Positions 1-7,949 of a stretch of DNA of 64,000 nucleotides are shown here, piece after piece. The translations under genes and the position numbers were made by a program. Numbering within the stretch: the first letter of the stretch is position 1; every line of letters starts with the position of its first letter. A model generated the notes under the pieces. It did not search any database, had not been told where the DNA came from, and was given only the letters and a program-made list of their open reading frames with translations. The DNA is from an uncultured Eubacteriales bacterium (GTDB taxonomy: Bacteria > Bacillota > Clostridia > Lachnospirales > Lachnospiraceae), in NCBI GenBank assembly GCA_900542465.1, contig UQNS01000010.1, forward strand, positions 4,284 to 68,283, in the 5' to 3' direction.

Positions 1-313
1 ATGCATTGTTTTTATTCTGATCATCAACAAGAGGATTAACAAAGAAATACATGCCCTTACGCAGTATCTTCTTAGCCAGTACGGCATACCTGCTTCCCGT
101 AAATTCTCTGTAAGATTCTATTCGCCAGTTATGTGCCAACTCCGTGAGTCCTCTATATAAAGTGTTCTGATTAAATTTATTTGGCAGTACCCTTGCTGCT
201 CCCATATCAACAGAAATGTCATCAAAACTTGCCAGCGGCTCCTGAATTCCCCTGTCCTCTATCTCCTGTCTTATATTAGACATAATCTTATCAACATCAA
301 TGTTATTTGCCAT
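1..313 (-). CDS. Partial surface-glycan enzyme N-terminus (methyltransferase/glycosyltransferase-like)
   Basis: Only the first ~104 codons lie in the window; the gene continues off the left edge. Reading leftward from an ATG at 311-313, the protein starts MANNIDVDKIMSNIRQEIED and later has a basic, aromatic stretch (KKILRKGMYFFVNPLVDDQ). This 'IDVDKIM..IR.EI' opening followed by a short amphipathic helix resembles the N-terminal extension of SAM-dependent methyltransferases and glycosyltransferases found in Lachnospiraceae glycan clusters; that is recalled family knowledge, not proof. A strong ribosome binding site (GGAGGA, 318-323 on the plus strand as tcctcc) supports the start. It is separated from the tRNA upstream by a terminator, so it has its own promoter. 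The catalytic domain is not visible. Confidence 0.5.
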   Translation of the reverse strand, partial: MANNIDVDKIMSNIRQEIEDRGIQEPLASFDDISVDMGAARVLPNKFNQNTLYRGLTELAHNWRIESYREFTGSRYAVLAKKILRKGMYFFVNPLVDDQNKNNA

Positions 314-510
314 TTTATCCTCCAAAACAAAAACATTCTTTCCCTGGATACTGTGCTCTCATTTAGCAGAGCCTCTTCAAGATTTTTAAACTTCTTTTGA
401 TTTTACCACAATTTGTGAATATTTAGCTAACTAAAAATCAGATAGATATTGTCCCGTTTAATCCGAATGCAAGAATCTCATATCGATCCTCACTCCTGAC
501 CATAATATAA

Positions 511-546
511 AAAAAGAGCTAAAGCCTATGGCTTTAGCTCTTTTTT
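511..546 (-). terminator. Rho-independent terminator after tRNA-Arg
   Basis: A ~12-bp perfect stem (agagctaaagcc / ggctttagctct) with a 3-nt loop is flanked by A and T runs on both sides. It ends the leftward tRNA-Arg transcript and could also work in the other direction. Confidence 0.9.
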
Positions 547-548
547 AG

Positions 549-622
549 CGTCCCTGAGGTGATTCGAACACCCGACCTACCGCTTAGGAGGCGGTCGCTC
601 TATCCAGCTGAGCTACAGGAAC
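549..622 (-). tRNA. tRNA-Arg (anticodon CCT)
   Basis: On the minus strand a full 74-nt cloverleaf reads from GTTCCTG to CAGGGAC plus discriminator G. The anticodon stem ACCGC/GCGGT encloses loop CTCCTAA, giving anticodon CCT (reads AGG). The T-arm GTTCGAATC is canonical. The 3' CCA is not encoded. A consensus promoter lies upstream and a terminator immediately downstream, so it is a monocistronic tRNA. Confidence 0.95.
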
Positions 623-653
623 AAAAACTACTGCAAAAGCAGTAAGTTTTTAG

Positions 654-682
654 ATTGTAGCATAATTGATTTTTGCGGTCAA
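654..682 (-). promoter_or_regulatory. Promoter of tRNA-Arg
   Basis: On the minus strand TTGACC (plus 677-682) and TACAAT (plus 654-659) are separated by exactly 17 bp. The predicted leader carries a short hairpin (ACTGC-TTTT-GCAGT, around 628-644) just before the mature tRNA. Confidence 0.8.
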
Positions 683-773
683 TTCCGAAATATTCTCCTT
701 ATCTACCGCTATATCCATTATTTTCGGCCCGGCATTATTGTTGAAATATATATTATTCTTCTGATAATTATAT

Positions 774-2060
774 TTACCTCTTTTTCAATACACTCTCGCC
801 GCCCATATATGGTCTCAGTACCTCAGGAATTCTAACCGTACCATCCTCCTGTAAGTTGTTTTCTAAAAATGCAATAAGCATTCTTGGCGGAGCAACGACC
901 GTGTTGTTCAGCGTATGCGCAAAATACCGGTTATTATTACTGCCCTTGATTTTTATTCGGAGCCTTCTGGCCTGCGCGTCACCTAAGTTAGAACATGATC
1001 CAACTTCAAAATATTTTTTCTGACGTGGTGACCAGGCTTCAACATCTATGGATCTCTGCTTAAGATCTGCCAGATCTCCTGAACAACATTCCAATGTACG
1101 AACAGGAATATCCATAGTCCTGAACAGTTCAACGGTATTGCTCCAGAGTTTATCAAACCACATTTTACTGTCTTCAGGTCTGCACACCACTATCATTTCC
1201 TGTTTCTCAAACTGGTGTATCCTATAGACCCCTCGCTCTTCGATCCCATGTGAACCCTTCTCTTTTCTGAAGCATGGAGAATAGCTTGTCATGGTAACAG
1301 GAAGCTGTTCTTCCTCTGTTACGGTATCGATGAACTTTCCGATCATTGAATGCTCACTTGTCCCGATCAGGTACAGATCTTCTCCCTCGATCTTGTACAT
1401 CATCTCATCCATCTCTTTAAAGCTCATAACACCGGTGACGACATTACTTCTTATCATATAAGGCGGAATACAATAAACAAATCCCTTGTTGATCATGAAG
1501 TCTCTGGCATATGAAAGAACTGCTGAATGAAGCCTGGCAATATCTCCCATGAGATAATAAAATCCGTTGCCGGCAACTCGTCCCGCCGCTTCCATGTCGA
1601 TCCCATTTACAGATTCCATAATATCAGTATGATATGGAACTTCATAATCAGGAACTACAGGCTCTCCAAACTTTTCAACTTCAACATTTTCAGAGTCATC
1701 TTTCCCGATCGGAACCTGATCATCAATGATATTCGGAATGACCATCATGATCTCCGTAAGTCTTTTTCCTATAGCCAGCTCTTCCTCTTCAAGTTTTGCT
1801 AACTTCTCTGCATTTTCAGATACCTGAGTTTTAATAGCCTCTGCCTCATCTCTCTTTCCCTGTGCCATGAGGGCTCCGATCTCTTTTGAAAGTCGGTTTC
1901 TGCCTGCCCTCAGTTCATCAGCTTCAGCCTGCACCTTCCTTCCTCTGATATCAAGCTCTGCCGCTTCATCAACTAAGGGCAATTTTTCATCCTGAAATTT
2001 CTTTTTTATATTATCTTTTACAAATTCAGGGGTCTCTCTAATAAGCTTTATGTCTATCAT
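774..2060 (-). CDS. serS: Serine--tRNA ligase
   Basis: Charges tRNA-Ser with serine in the cytoplasm. The 428-residue length and layout match the family: an N-terminal long antiparallel coiled-coil arm (about residues 28-110, rich in E/K/A) followed by a class II synthetase core. Class II signatures are visible, including motif 2 (PCFRKEKGSHG near residue 265) and motif 3-like ALNNT-type region (HTLNNTVVAPPRMLIAFLEN near 385-405). The start MIDIKLIRETPEF is preceded by AGGAG on the minus strand. It lies 17 nt downstream of parB, so it is probably co-transcribed with parA-parB. A tRNA-Ser gene is also in the window at 25072. Confidence 0.97.
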   Translation of the reverse strand: MIDIKLIRETPEFVKDNIKKKFQDEKLPLVDEAAELDIRGRKVQAEADELRAGRNRLSKEIGALMAQGKRDEAEAIKTQVSENAEKLAKLEEEELAIGKRLTEIMMVIPNIIDDQVPIGKDDSENVEVEKFGEPVVPDYEVPYHTDIMESVNGIDMEAAGRVAGNGFYYLMGDIARLHSAVLSYARDFMINKGFVYCIPPYMIRSNVVTGVMSFKEMDEMMYKIEGEDLYLIGTSEHSMIGKFIDTVTEEEQLPVTMTSYSPCFRKEKGSHGIEERGVYRIHQFEKQEMIVVCRPEDSKMWFDKLWSNTVELFRTMDIPVRTLECCSGDLADLKQRSIDVEAWSPRQKKYFEVGSCSNLGDAQARRLRIKIKGSNNNRYFAHTLNNTVVAPPRMLIAFLENNLQEDGTVRIPEVLRPYMGGESVLKKR

Positions 2061-2077
2061 TTTTACTTCTCCTGGTA

Positions 2078-3151
2078 TTAATCAAATTTTTTCGTATTTA
2101 TAAATGCATATAATCTTTCCAGCTCTTCCTGGGAATAGTACTCTATCTCAATTTTTCCTTTTTTTCCGTTCTTTGTCTTGATACTTACCTTGCTCCCTAA
2201 AATGTTGCCCATTTTTTCTTCCATATTTCTATAGACGATCGCACTTGCGCTTTTACTTTCCAGTTTTTTCTCAGGCTTTGGACTCAAATATGCTTTAATA
2301 AGCTTCTCTGTTGCTCTTACGCTCAGATCATGATTCAGCACGTCTACTGCCGCCTTAAATTGCAGCTCCTTATCTTCAATCGCCAAGAGCGCACGCGCAT
2401 GCCCCGCAGAAAGTCTTCCTTCTATAAGAAGCATCTGGATCCTGTCATCAAGCTTAAGAAGTCTCATAATATTACTTATCTGCGCCCTTGACTTGGAGAC
2501 CCTCTTGGCTAGCTCTTCCTGCTTAAGATCATACTCTTTTATAAGATTTTCAAACGCCTTAGCCTCTTCTATCGGATTCAAATCCTCTCTCTGTATATTC
2601 TCGATCAGGGCAACTTCCATTACCTGTTTAGGCGTATATTCTCTTACAATAACAGGCACCTCTTTTAGCTTTGCCATCTTGGCCGCTCTCCAGCGGCGTT
2701 CTCCCGCTATTATCTCATAATACTTGTCATTCTTTTTCTGGACCAATATAGGCTGAATGATGCCCACCTTTTTTATAGAATCCGCCAGTTCCTGCATGGC
2801 CTCTATATCAAATTCTTTTCTTGGCTGATTTTTATTCGGCTCAAGATATGAAGTCTTTATTAAGATCTCAGCTCCCTCTTTTTTGATATTATTCTCCTGT
2901 TTTTCAGGCCTTACCTCTGCAGCTTCTCTTTCAGCAGAGAGTTCAAAAAATTCTATTTCAACTTCTTTATCACTTTTTGCTTTTGCTGTCTTCTTTGCAG
3001 ACGGCTTTGAGTTCACTTTTTTTGCAGTTTCTTTTTTAACCGGGGCCGGCTTGCTGGCTTTCTCATCCTTCTCATCATGTACAGAAGAAGGGATAAGCGC
3101 CCCTATCCCCTTGCCAAGACCTCTTCCCGGCCCTTTTTTCTTTTCATCCAT
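2078..3151 (-). CDS. parB: Chromosome partitioning protein ParB (Spo0J)
   Basis: CTP-dependent DNA clamp that loads at parS, spreads, and recruits SMC/ParA for origin segregation. The 357-residue protein starts with the typical GRGLGKGIGALIP segment, then a lysine-rich and acidic linker (about 20-95) that is longer than in Bacillus, then the ParB N-terminal domain with the CTP-binding motif GERRWRAAK (about 150) and the helix-turn-helix domain (KSRAQISNIMRLLKL) that reads parS. Three parS sites occur within 3 kb. An AGGAG ribosome binding site precedes the ATG. It is 23 nt downstream of parA. Confidence 0.97.
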   Translation of the reverse strand: MDEKKKGPGRGLGKGIGALIPSSVHDEKDEKASKPAPVKKETAKKVNSKPSAKKTAKAKSDKEVEIEFFELSAEREAAEVRPEKQENNIKKEGAEILIKTSYLEPNKNQPRKEFDIEAMQELADSIKKVGIIQPILVQKKNDKYYEIIAGERRWRAAKMAKLKEVPVIVREYTPKQVMEVALIENIQREDLNPIEEAKAFENLIKEYDLKQEELAKRVSKSRAQISNIMRLLKLDDRIQMLLIEGRLSAGHARALLAIEDKELQFKAAVDVLNHDLSVRATEKLIKAYLSPKPEKKLESKSASAIVYRNMEEKMGNILGSKVSIKTKNGKKGKIEIEYYSQEELERLYAFINTKKFD

Positions 3152-3174
3152 TTAAAAACTCCTAATAATAACTT

Positions 3175-3942
3175 TTATTTGTGCAATTTTATAACTTCTT
3201 TTGCCAGTGATCTGTAGCTGTCTGCCCCGCTGGATCTGGAATCATATACATTTATCGGAAGTCCATAGCTTGGAGCTTCTGCTAATCTGATATTTCGAGG
3301 AATAACTGTTTTATATATATTTTCTTTTAAATTTTCTTTCACATTTGCTATTACCTCCTGAGATAGATTCGTTCTCGTGTCAGCCATTGTAAAAATGATC
3401 CCGTCTATCTTCAGTTCCGTATTCAATCTGTCCTTTATTAGGTCTATTGTAGTAATCAGCTGCACCAGTCCTTCCAGCGCATAATATTCGCACTGTACCG
3501 GTATAAGAACCGAATCTGCCGCTGTCATAGCATTGACCGTTAACAAATTAAGAGATGGAGGACAATCCAGAAAAATAAAATCATATTGATCTTTTATTGC
3601 TTCCAGTTTGTCTTTCAAAATATTTTCTCTGTTGTCCATACCAATAAGATCCAGTTCCGCCCCTGCAAGATCCATATTTGAAGGAAGAAGATCAAGACCG
3701 GGATACACATCTCTTTTAATAACCTCTTCGTATGTACACCGGTCTAGCAATAGATCGTATATAGTATATTCCAACGCATTTTTATCCAGCCCCAACCCTG
3801 ATGTAGTATTTCCCTGCGGGTCTATATCTACAATGAGGACCTTTTTCTTTCTTTCCGCCACACAGGCTGCTAAATTTATGCTTGTAGTAGTCTTTCCAAC
3901 TCCACCCTTCTGATTAGTTATGGCAATGATATTACTACCCAT
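3175..3942 (-). CDS. parA: Chromosome partitioning ATPase ParA (Soj)
   Basis: Deviant Walker ATPase that works with ParB in origin segregation and, in Bacillus, modulates DnaA. The start used is MGSNIIAITNQKGGVGKTTT, preceded by AAAAGGGGCGG; a longer in-frame reading to 4026 would run through a parS site and has no good ribosome binding site. That gives 255 residues, normal for Soj. The deviant Walker A KGGVGKTTT is at about residues 10-18, and DIDPQGN and FLDCPP follow as expected. A parS site lies in the 5' leader, 32 bp before the start codon, so ParB binding could autoregulate the operon. Confidence 0.97.
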   Translation of the reverse strand: MGSNIIAITNQKGGVGKTTTSINLAACVAERKKKVLIVDIDPQGNTTSGLGLDKNALEYTIYDLLLDRCTYEEVIKRDVYPGLDLLPSNMDLAGAELDLIGMDNRENILKDKLEAIKDQYDFIFLDCPPSLNLLTVNAMTAADSVLIPVQCEYYALEGLVQLITTIDLIKDRLNTELKIDGIIFTMADTRTNLSQEVIANVKENLKENIYKTVIPRNIRLAEAPSYGLPINVYDSRSSGADSYRSLAKEVIKLHK

Positions 3943-3973
3943 ATTCCGCCCCTTTTTAGAACTTTTCCATAAT

Positions 3974-3989
3974 TGTTTCACGTGAAACA
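3974..3989. promoter_or_regulatory. parS site 1 (parA leader)
   Basis: Perfect 16-bp palindrome TGTTTCACGTGAAACA, the Firmicute parS consensus. It lies just upstream of the parA start codon. Confidence 0.95.
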
Positions 3990-4101
3990 TATAAAACACC
4001 TTTCCACTTATATATCCGCATTTCAATCGTTCGGCACATTTTAGTTCATTATATCATTTATCCATCTTCATCTCCACTTTGTTTTTCTCCTTTATTGGCT
4101 A

Positions 4102-4130
4102 TTGTTTTAATTTTCTGCAGGAATTATAAT
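4102..4130 (+). promoter_or_regulatory. Promoter of the origin-proximal hydrolase gene
   Basis: TTGTTT (4102-4107) and TATAAT (4125-4130) with 17-bp spacing, 34 bp before the start codon at 4164. Confidence 0.65.
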
Positions 4131-4163
4131 GTAATCATCTTGAATTTCATGGCGGAGGTAATT

Positions 4164-5108
4164 ATGGGAAATCACAAACTATTAAAAACAGCCGGTATAG
4201 TCAGCTATGTTATACTCAGTGCAGCTGCGGTCAATAAGCTTCTGTTCAAATTTTCTAACTCCCAGATATGTCAGCCCTCAAAAGATCTAAAATATGAGTA
4301 TAGCCAGGGAAAGATCAATTACAAGATCTCAGGTGCCGGACGCCCGCTCCTTTTATTGCATGATATTTCCTCCTCTTCATCCATGTTCGAATGGTTTAAA
4401 GTTAAAAATAAACTAAAAAGAAATCACACCCTGTACGCAATGGACTGGCTGGGCTGCGGTTTTTCTGACAAGCCGCCTATAACCTATACAGCCTTCATGT
4501 ATATTCAGATTCTAGATTCATTTATAAGAGACATCATAAAAAAGCCCACTGACATTTTAGCATCCGGGATCTCCGCATCATACGCATTGATCGCGAGAGA
4601 GCATTTCAATGTACCTATAAAGAAAATTATCGCACTCAATCCCGCAGATCCTTCCACTTCCGGCCTTGCTCCCGATCTTTTGGATTCGATCAAAAAAGCA
4701 TTTTTAAATCTTCCTGTAATAGGAACCTCTATTTATAACATAAATCACTCCTGGCTGGGGATCGACTGTCATTTGAAGAGAGGGTCTTCAAAAAGAGAAT
4801 TTCATGTTTCACGTGAAACAATCGAAACCATGATTGAATCTTCCCATATCGGATCTGAAGACAATAAATACCTTTTTGCAAGCAAGTATTCCAGGTTTAT
4901 ATATGCTGATATAAGAGAACTTATACCGGACGTGAAGGATCTCTATATTATCGTCAGCGAAGATAATTATATCTGCAGGCATAATGGTGAGAAGTATATC
5001 CGTAAAAATGCCGATATCCCTTTTTATATGACAAATGGCTCAACTAAATATCCACAGTTAGAGTATCCCGGTATTTTTCTAGACAACCTTATGAGTTTTT
5101 ACAAATAA
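4164..5108 (+). CDS. Membrane-anchored alpha/beta hydrolase-like protein
   Basis: 314 residues from the ATG preceded by GGAGG (4154-4158); a longer frame from 4095 lacks that support. The N-terminus has a short basic start and a hydrophobic helix (about 8-27), suggesting membrane attachment. The core follows the alpha/beta hydrolase fold: RPLLLLHDIS (oxyanion loop), YAMDWLGCGFSDKP, then a nucleophile-elbow-like ASGISASYAL near residue 140. The usual G-x-S-x-G is here G-I-S-A-S, so the last Gly is replaced. The gene runs against the surrounding minus-strand operon, contains a parS site, and ends at a bidirectional terminator. The substrate is unknown. Confidence 0.75.
   Translation: MGNHKLLKTAGIVSYVILSAAAVNKLLFKFSNSQICQPSKDLKYEYSQGKINYKISGAGRPLLLLHDISSSSSMFEWFKVKNKLKRNHTLYAMDWLGCGFSDKPPITYTAFMYIQILDSFIRDIIKKPTDILASGISASYALIAREHFNVPIKKIIALNPADPSTSGLAPDLLDSIKKAFLNLPVIGTSIYNINHSWLGIDCHLKRGSSKREFHVSRETIETMIESSHIGSEDNKYLFASKYSRFIYADIRELIPDVKDLYIIVSEDNYICRHNGEKYIRKNADIPFYMTNGSTKYPQLEYPGIFLDNLMSFYK
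4805..4820. promoter_or_regulatory. parS site 2 (inside the hydrolase coding region)
   Basis: Perfect copy of TGTTTCACGTGAAACA in the hydrolase coding sequence, encoding HVSRET in the reading frame. Confidence 0.93.
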
Positions 5109-5150
5109 AAATAAGACAGGGCAGATATTTTTTCTGCCCTGTCTTATTTT
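5108..5150. terminator. Bidirectional terminator between hydrolase and rsmG
   Basis: A 17-bp perfect stem (aaaataagacagggcag / ctgccctgtcttatttt) with a 9-nt T-rich loop. It overlaps the stop codons of the two convergent genes on either side. Confidence 0.92.
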
Positions 5151-5943
5151 ATAATGGTTCTTTAGCCGGTGTTCCGGCTTTTCTTGGATAAGTCCCTGGA
5201 GTTTCTTTTACCTTTTTAACACATACAAACGACCTGATCATATCTGTTCCCGGGATCCTTTCCCGTATGATATCAGTAATTTCTCCCCCAAGCTTTTTCA
5301 CTGCATTTTCCGCGCTTTTTACTTCTTTTTCAATGTCTTCCGCTTTGTACGATATAAACACTCCACCTGCTTTAACAAATGGAAAGCAGTACTCTGACAG
5401 AGTCGAAAGATTGGCGACCGCCCTCGAAAAAGCATAATCATATGATTCCCTGTGCTTTCTTTCTCTCGCCAGATCCTCACTCCGACCATGATATGTAAAG
5501 ATATCTTTAAGTTCCAGTTCTTCTATGACTCTGTTTAAAAAAACGATTCGCTTATTCAAGGAGTCCAGTAAATGTATCTTTGCATTTTTATTGTGGATCT
5601 TCAATGGCAGCCCCGGAAATCCTGCGCCTGTTCCAATATCGATCACAGATGAATCATTCAGACTTTTTATGTTCTTATCATCCTTTTGAAGTTTACTAAC
5701 AGCTTTTTCCACTAATAAACTGTCTAAAAAATGCTTTTCTAACACGTCTTCATACTCTGTAATGGCCGTAAGGTTCATGACCCTATTGGTTTCCACGAGC
5801 ATTTTGAAATACCTTCTGAACATGTCCATTTTGGGCGGATCGATATAGATCCCTATTTCCCCTGCATTTATTATAAATTTTTCCTCTGTTTTTTTATATT
5901 TCTCAAAAAAACTATCATCGAAAATTATTTCTTCTTCGTTCAT
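5149..5943 (-). CDS. rsmG: 16S rRNA (guanine-N7)-methyltransferase RsmG
   Basis: Methylates N7 of G527 in 16S rRNA using S-adenosylmethionine. 264 residues, slightly longer than the usual ~240 because of a C-terminal tail (KVKETPGTYPRKAGTPAKEP) common in the family. The Rossmann SAM motif is VIDIGTGAGFPGLPLKI at about 100, and DSLNKRIVFL and SRAVANLSTL follow. The start is preceded by GAGGGAG. It is the next gene after mnmG, with parS site 3 in the 82-bp gap. Confidence 0.96.
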   Translation of the reverse strand: MNEEEIIFDDSFFEKYKKTEEKFIINAGEIGIYIDPPKMDMFRRYFKMLVETNRVMNLTAITEYEDVLEKHFLDSLLVEKAVSKLQKDDKNIKSLNDSSVIDIGTGAGFPGLPLKIHNKNAKIHLLDSLNKRIVFLNRVIEELELKDIFTYHGRSEDLARERKHRESYDYAFSRAVANLSTLSEYCFPFVKAGGVFISYKAEDIEKEVKSAENAVKKLGGEITDIIRERIPGTDMIRSFVCVKKVKETPGTYPRKAGTPAKEPL

Positions 5944-5987
5944 ACTCCCTCAATCCCAGATAAATTATGGGTCATATTGCTAAGTCA

Positions 5988-6019
5988 AGTAAAGATGTTT
6001 CACGTGAAACATCTTTACT
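5988..6019. promoter_or_regulatory. parS site 3 inside a 32-bp perfect palindrome
   Basis: The 16-bp parS core TGTTTCACGTGAAACA occupies 5996-6011. The flanks AGTAAAGA and TCTTTACT extend the palindrome perfectly to 32 bp. It sits in the mnmG-rsmG gap, where the transcript would form a strong hairpin, but no U-run follows. Confidence 0.93.
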
Positions 6020-6025
6020 GTGGTC

Positions 6026-7915
6026 CTATTCCTTTGCTTTCAAAAATTGTTCCAGATAAATAAGCAGAACCGAAATATCTGCAGGTGATACTCCTGAGAT
6101 CCTTGAGGCCTGACCTATAGATCTCGGTCTGAATTTTCCAAGTTTTTGGGCTGCTTCGATTCTGAGTCCATATATATTGCCATAATCTAATTCTTCGGGA
6201 ATAAGGCGATTCTCAAGTTTTTTAAACTTTTCGACCTGTTTCATCTGACGTGAAATATAGCCATTATATTTGATCTGGATATTTACTTGCAGCGCAATAT
6301 CTTCCCTTAGGTCCGGTCTCTTTTTATCTACTTCTTTAAGATAGTCATAGGAAAGTTCCGGTCGTCTTATAAGTTCAATCAGACTTATTCCTCCCTCGAC
6401 CGGTGTTGAGCCCGCTTTATCAAGGAGCTGCGTAAGTTCTTCAGATGGTCCCAGATTTACTGCCGAAACTCTGGCTATCTCCGCTTCAATAAGCCTTTCT
6501 TTTTTAAGTAATCCATCCATTGTCTTCTGATCTACCAGACCTGCCTGATATCCATACTTTCTTAAACGAATATCGGCATTATCCTGCCTTAAGATAAGGC
6601 GATATTCGGCTCTTGAAGTCATCATCCTATATGGTTCTTTAGTTTCTTTTGTAACAAGATCATCGATCAACACTCCTATATATGCTTCTGACCTGTCCAG
6701 GACGATCTCTTCTTTTCCTGATATTTTAATAGCTGCATTGATCCCCGCAATAAGTCCCTGTGCTGCAGCTTCTTCATAGCCTGAACTTCCATTGATCTGA
6801 CCTGCTGAATATAAGCCCTTTATTTCAAGAAATTCAAGAGTTGGCTTAAGCTGTGTCGCATCGATGCAGTCGTATTCAATAGCATAACCATTTCGAACTA
6901 CTTTGGCATTTTCAAGGCCCGGGATCGTCCTTATCATTGCAAACTGAACATCTTCCGGCATAGAACTCGAAAGTCCCGATAAATATACTTCATTTGTATA
7001 CAAACCTTCAGGCTCTGCAAATATCTGATGTCTCTCCTTATCTGCAAATTTTACGACTTTATCCTCGATCGATGGACAGTATCTCGGACCCGTTCCTTCG
7101 ATCGCGCCCGAATAAAGAGGTGATCTGTCAATATTGGCCCTGATTATATCATGAGTATCCTCATTAGTATAAGTTAGCCAGCAGGATATTTGTTCTTTCT
7201 GCACAGTGGACGGATCCGTTGAAAACGAAAATGGAATTACCTTTTCATCCCCAAATTGTTCTGTCATTTTAGAATAATCGATCGTATTTCCAGCAATTCT
7301 TGCCGGAGTTCCTGTTTTAAACCTTCTTATCTCTATCCCCATTTTTAAAAGAGATTCCGTCAGGTAATTAGCTGCCATAAGGCCATTCGGACCTGTAGTG
7401 TAGGAAGTCTCTCCATAAATACATCTGGCTTTTAAGTAAACTCCTGTACAAAGGATCACAGCCTTGGCTTTATAAACAGCGCCTGAGATCGTCTTTACTC
7501 CTTTTACCGTTTTATCCTCATAAATAATTTCTGTAACCTCTGCCTGTCGAATGGTAAGGTTCTCCTGTTCCTCCATTACCCTTCGCATTCTGTTGGAATA
7601 TTCCTGTTTATCCGCCTGCGCCCTTAAAGAATGTACTGCCGGTCCTTTTGATGCATTAAGCATTTTAGACTGAAGAAAAGTTTCATCCACAGCCTTGCCC
7701 ATTTCTCCTCCAAGCGCATCTATCTCTCTTACAAGGTGTCCTTTAGAACTCCCGCCTATATTAGGATTACAGGGCATAAGTGCGATACTGTCACATGATA
7801 CTGTAAAACAGATCGTATTCATACCAAGCCTTGCACACGCCAGAGCCGCCTCACATCCGGCATGCCCTGCGCCGACTATTATAACATCATAATTCTCAAC
7901 AACGACTGAAGTCAT
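6026..7915 (-). CDS. mnmG: tRNA uridine 5-carboxymethylaminomethyl modification enzyme MnmG (GidA)
   Basis: FAD-dependent partner of MnmE; together they install cmnm5 at wobble U34 of several tRNAs. 629 residues is the family length. The FAD-binding motif VIIVGAGHAGCEAALACARLG opens the protein, and the conserved PCNPNIGGSSKGHLVREIDALGGEM region (about 48-72) carries a family Cys. EEAAAQGLIAGINAA is the typical second FAD contact. The C-terminal helical MnmE/tRNA-binding domain ends in ISGVSPADISVLLIYL. It sits directly downstream of mnmE (34-nt gap), the usual arrangement. Confidence 0.97.
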   Translation of the reverse strand: MTSVVVENYDVIIVGAGHAGCEAALACARLGMNTICFTVSCDSIALMPCNPNIGGSSKGHLVREIDALGGEMGKAVDETFLQSKMLNASKGPAVHSLRAQADKQEYSNRMRRVMEEQENLTIRQAEVTEIIYEDKTVKGVKTISGAVYKAKAVILCTGVYLKARCIYGETSYTTGPNGLMAANYLTESLLKMGIEIRRFKTGTPARIAGNTIDYSKMTEQFGDEKVIPFSFSTDPSTVQKEQISCWLTYTNEDTHDIIRANIDRSPLYSGAIEGTGPRYCPSIEDKVVKFADKERHQIFAEPEGLYTNEVYLSGLSSSMPEDVQFAMIRTIPGLENAKVVRNGYAIEYDCIDATQLKPTLEFLEIKGLYSAGQINGSSGYEEAAAQGLIAGINAAIKISGKEEIVLDRSEAYIGVLIDDLVTKETKEPYRMMTSRAEYRLILRQDNADIRLRKYGYQAGLVDQKTMDGLLKKERLIEAEIARVSAVNLGPSEELTQLLDKAGSTPVEGGISLIELIRRPELSYDYLKEVDKKRPDLREDIALQVNIQIKYNGYISRQMKQVEKFKKLENRLIPEELDYGNIYGLRIEAAQKLGKFRPRSIGQASRISGVSPADISVLLIYLEQFLKAKE

Positions 7916-7949
7916 TTTTCCCCGTCCTTATCTATAATTTATAAATACA

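Noticed and set aside
3943..4026. Longer N-terminus for ParA
   Set aside because: It would include the parS site as coding sequence and has no ribosome binding site; MGSNII is the standard start.
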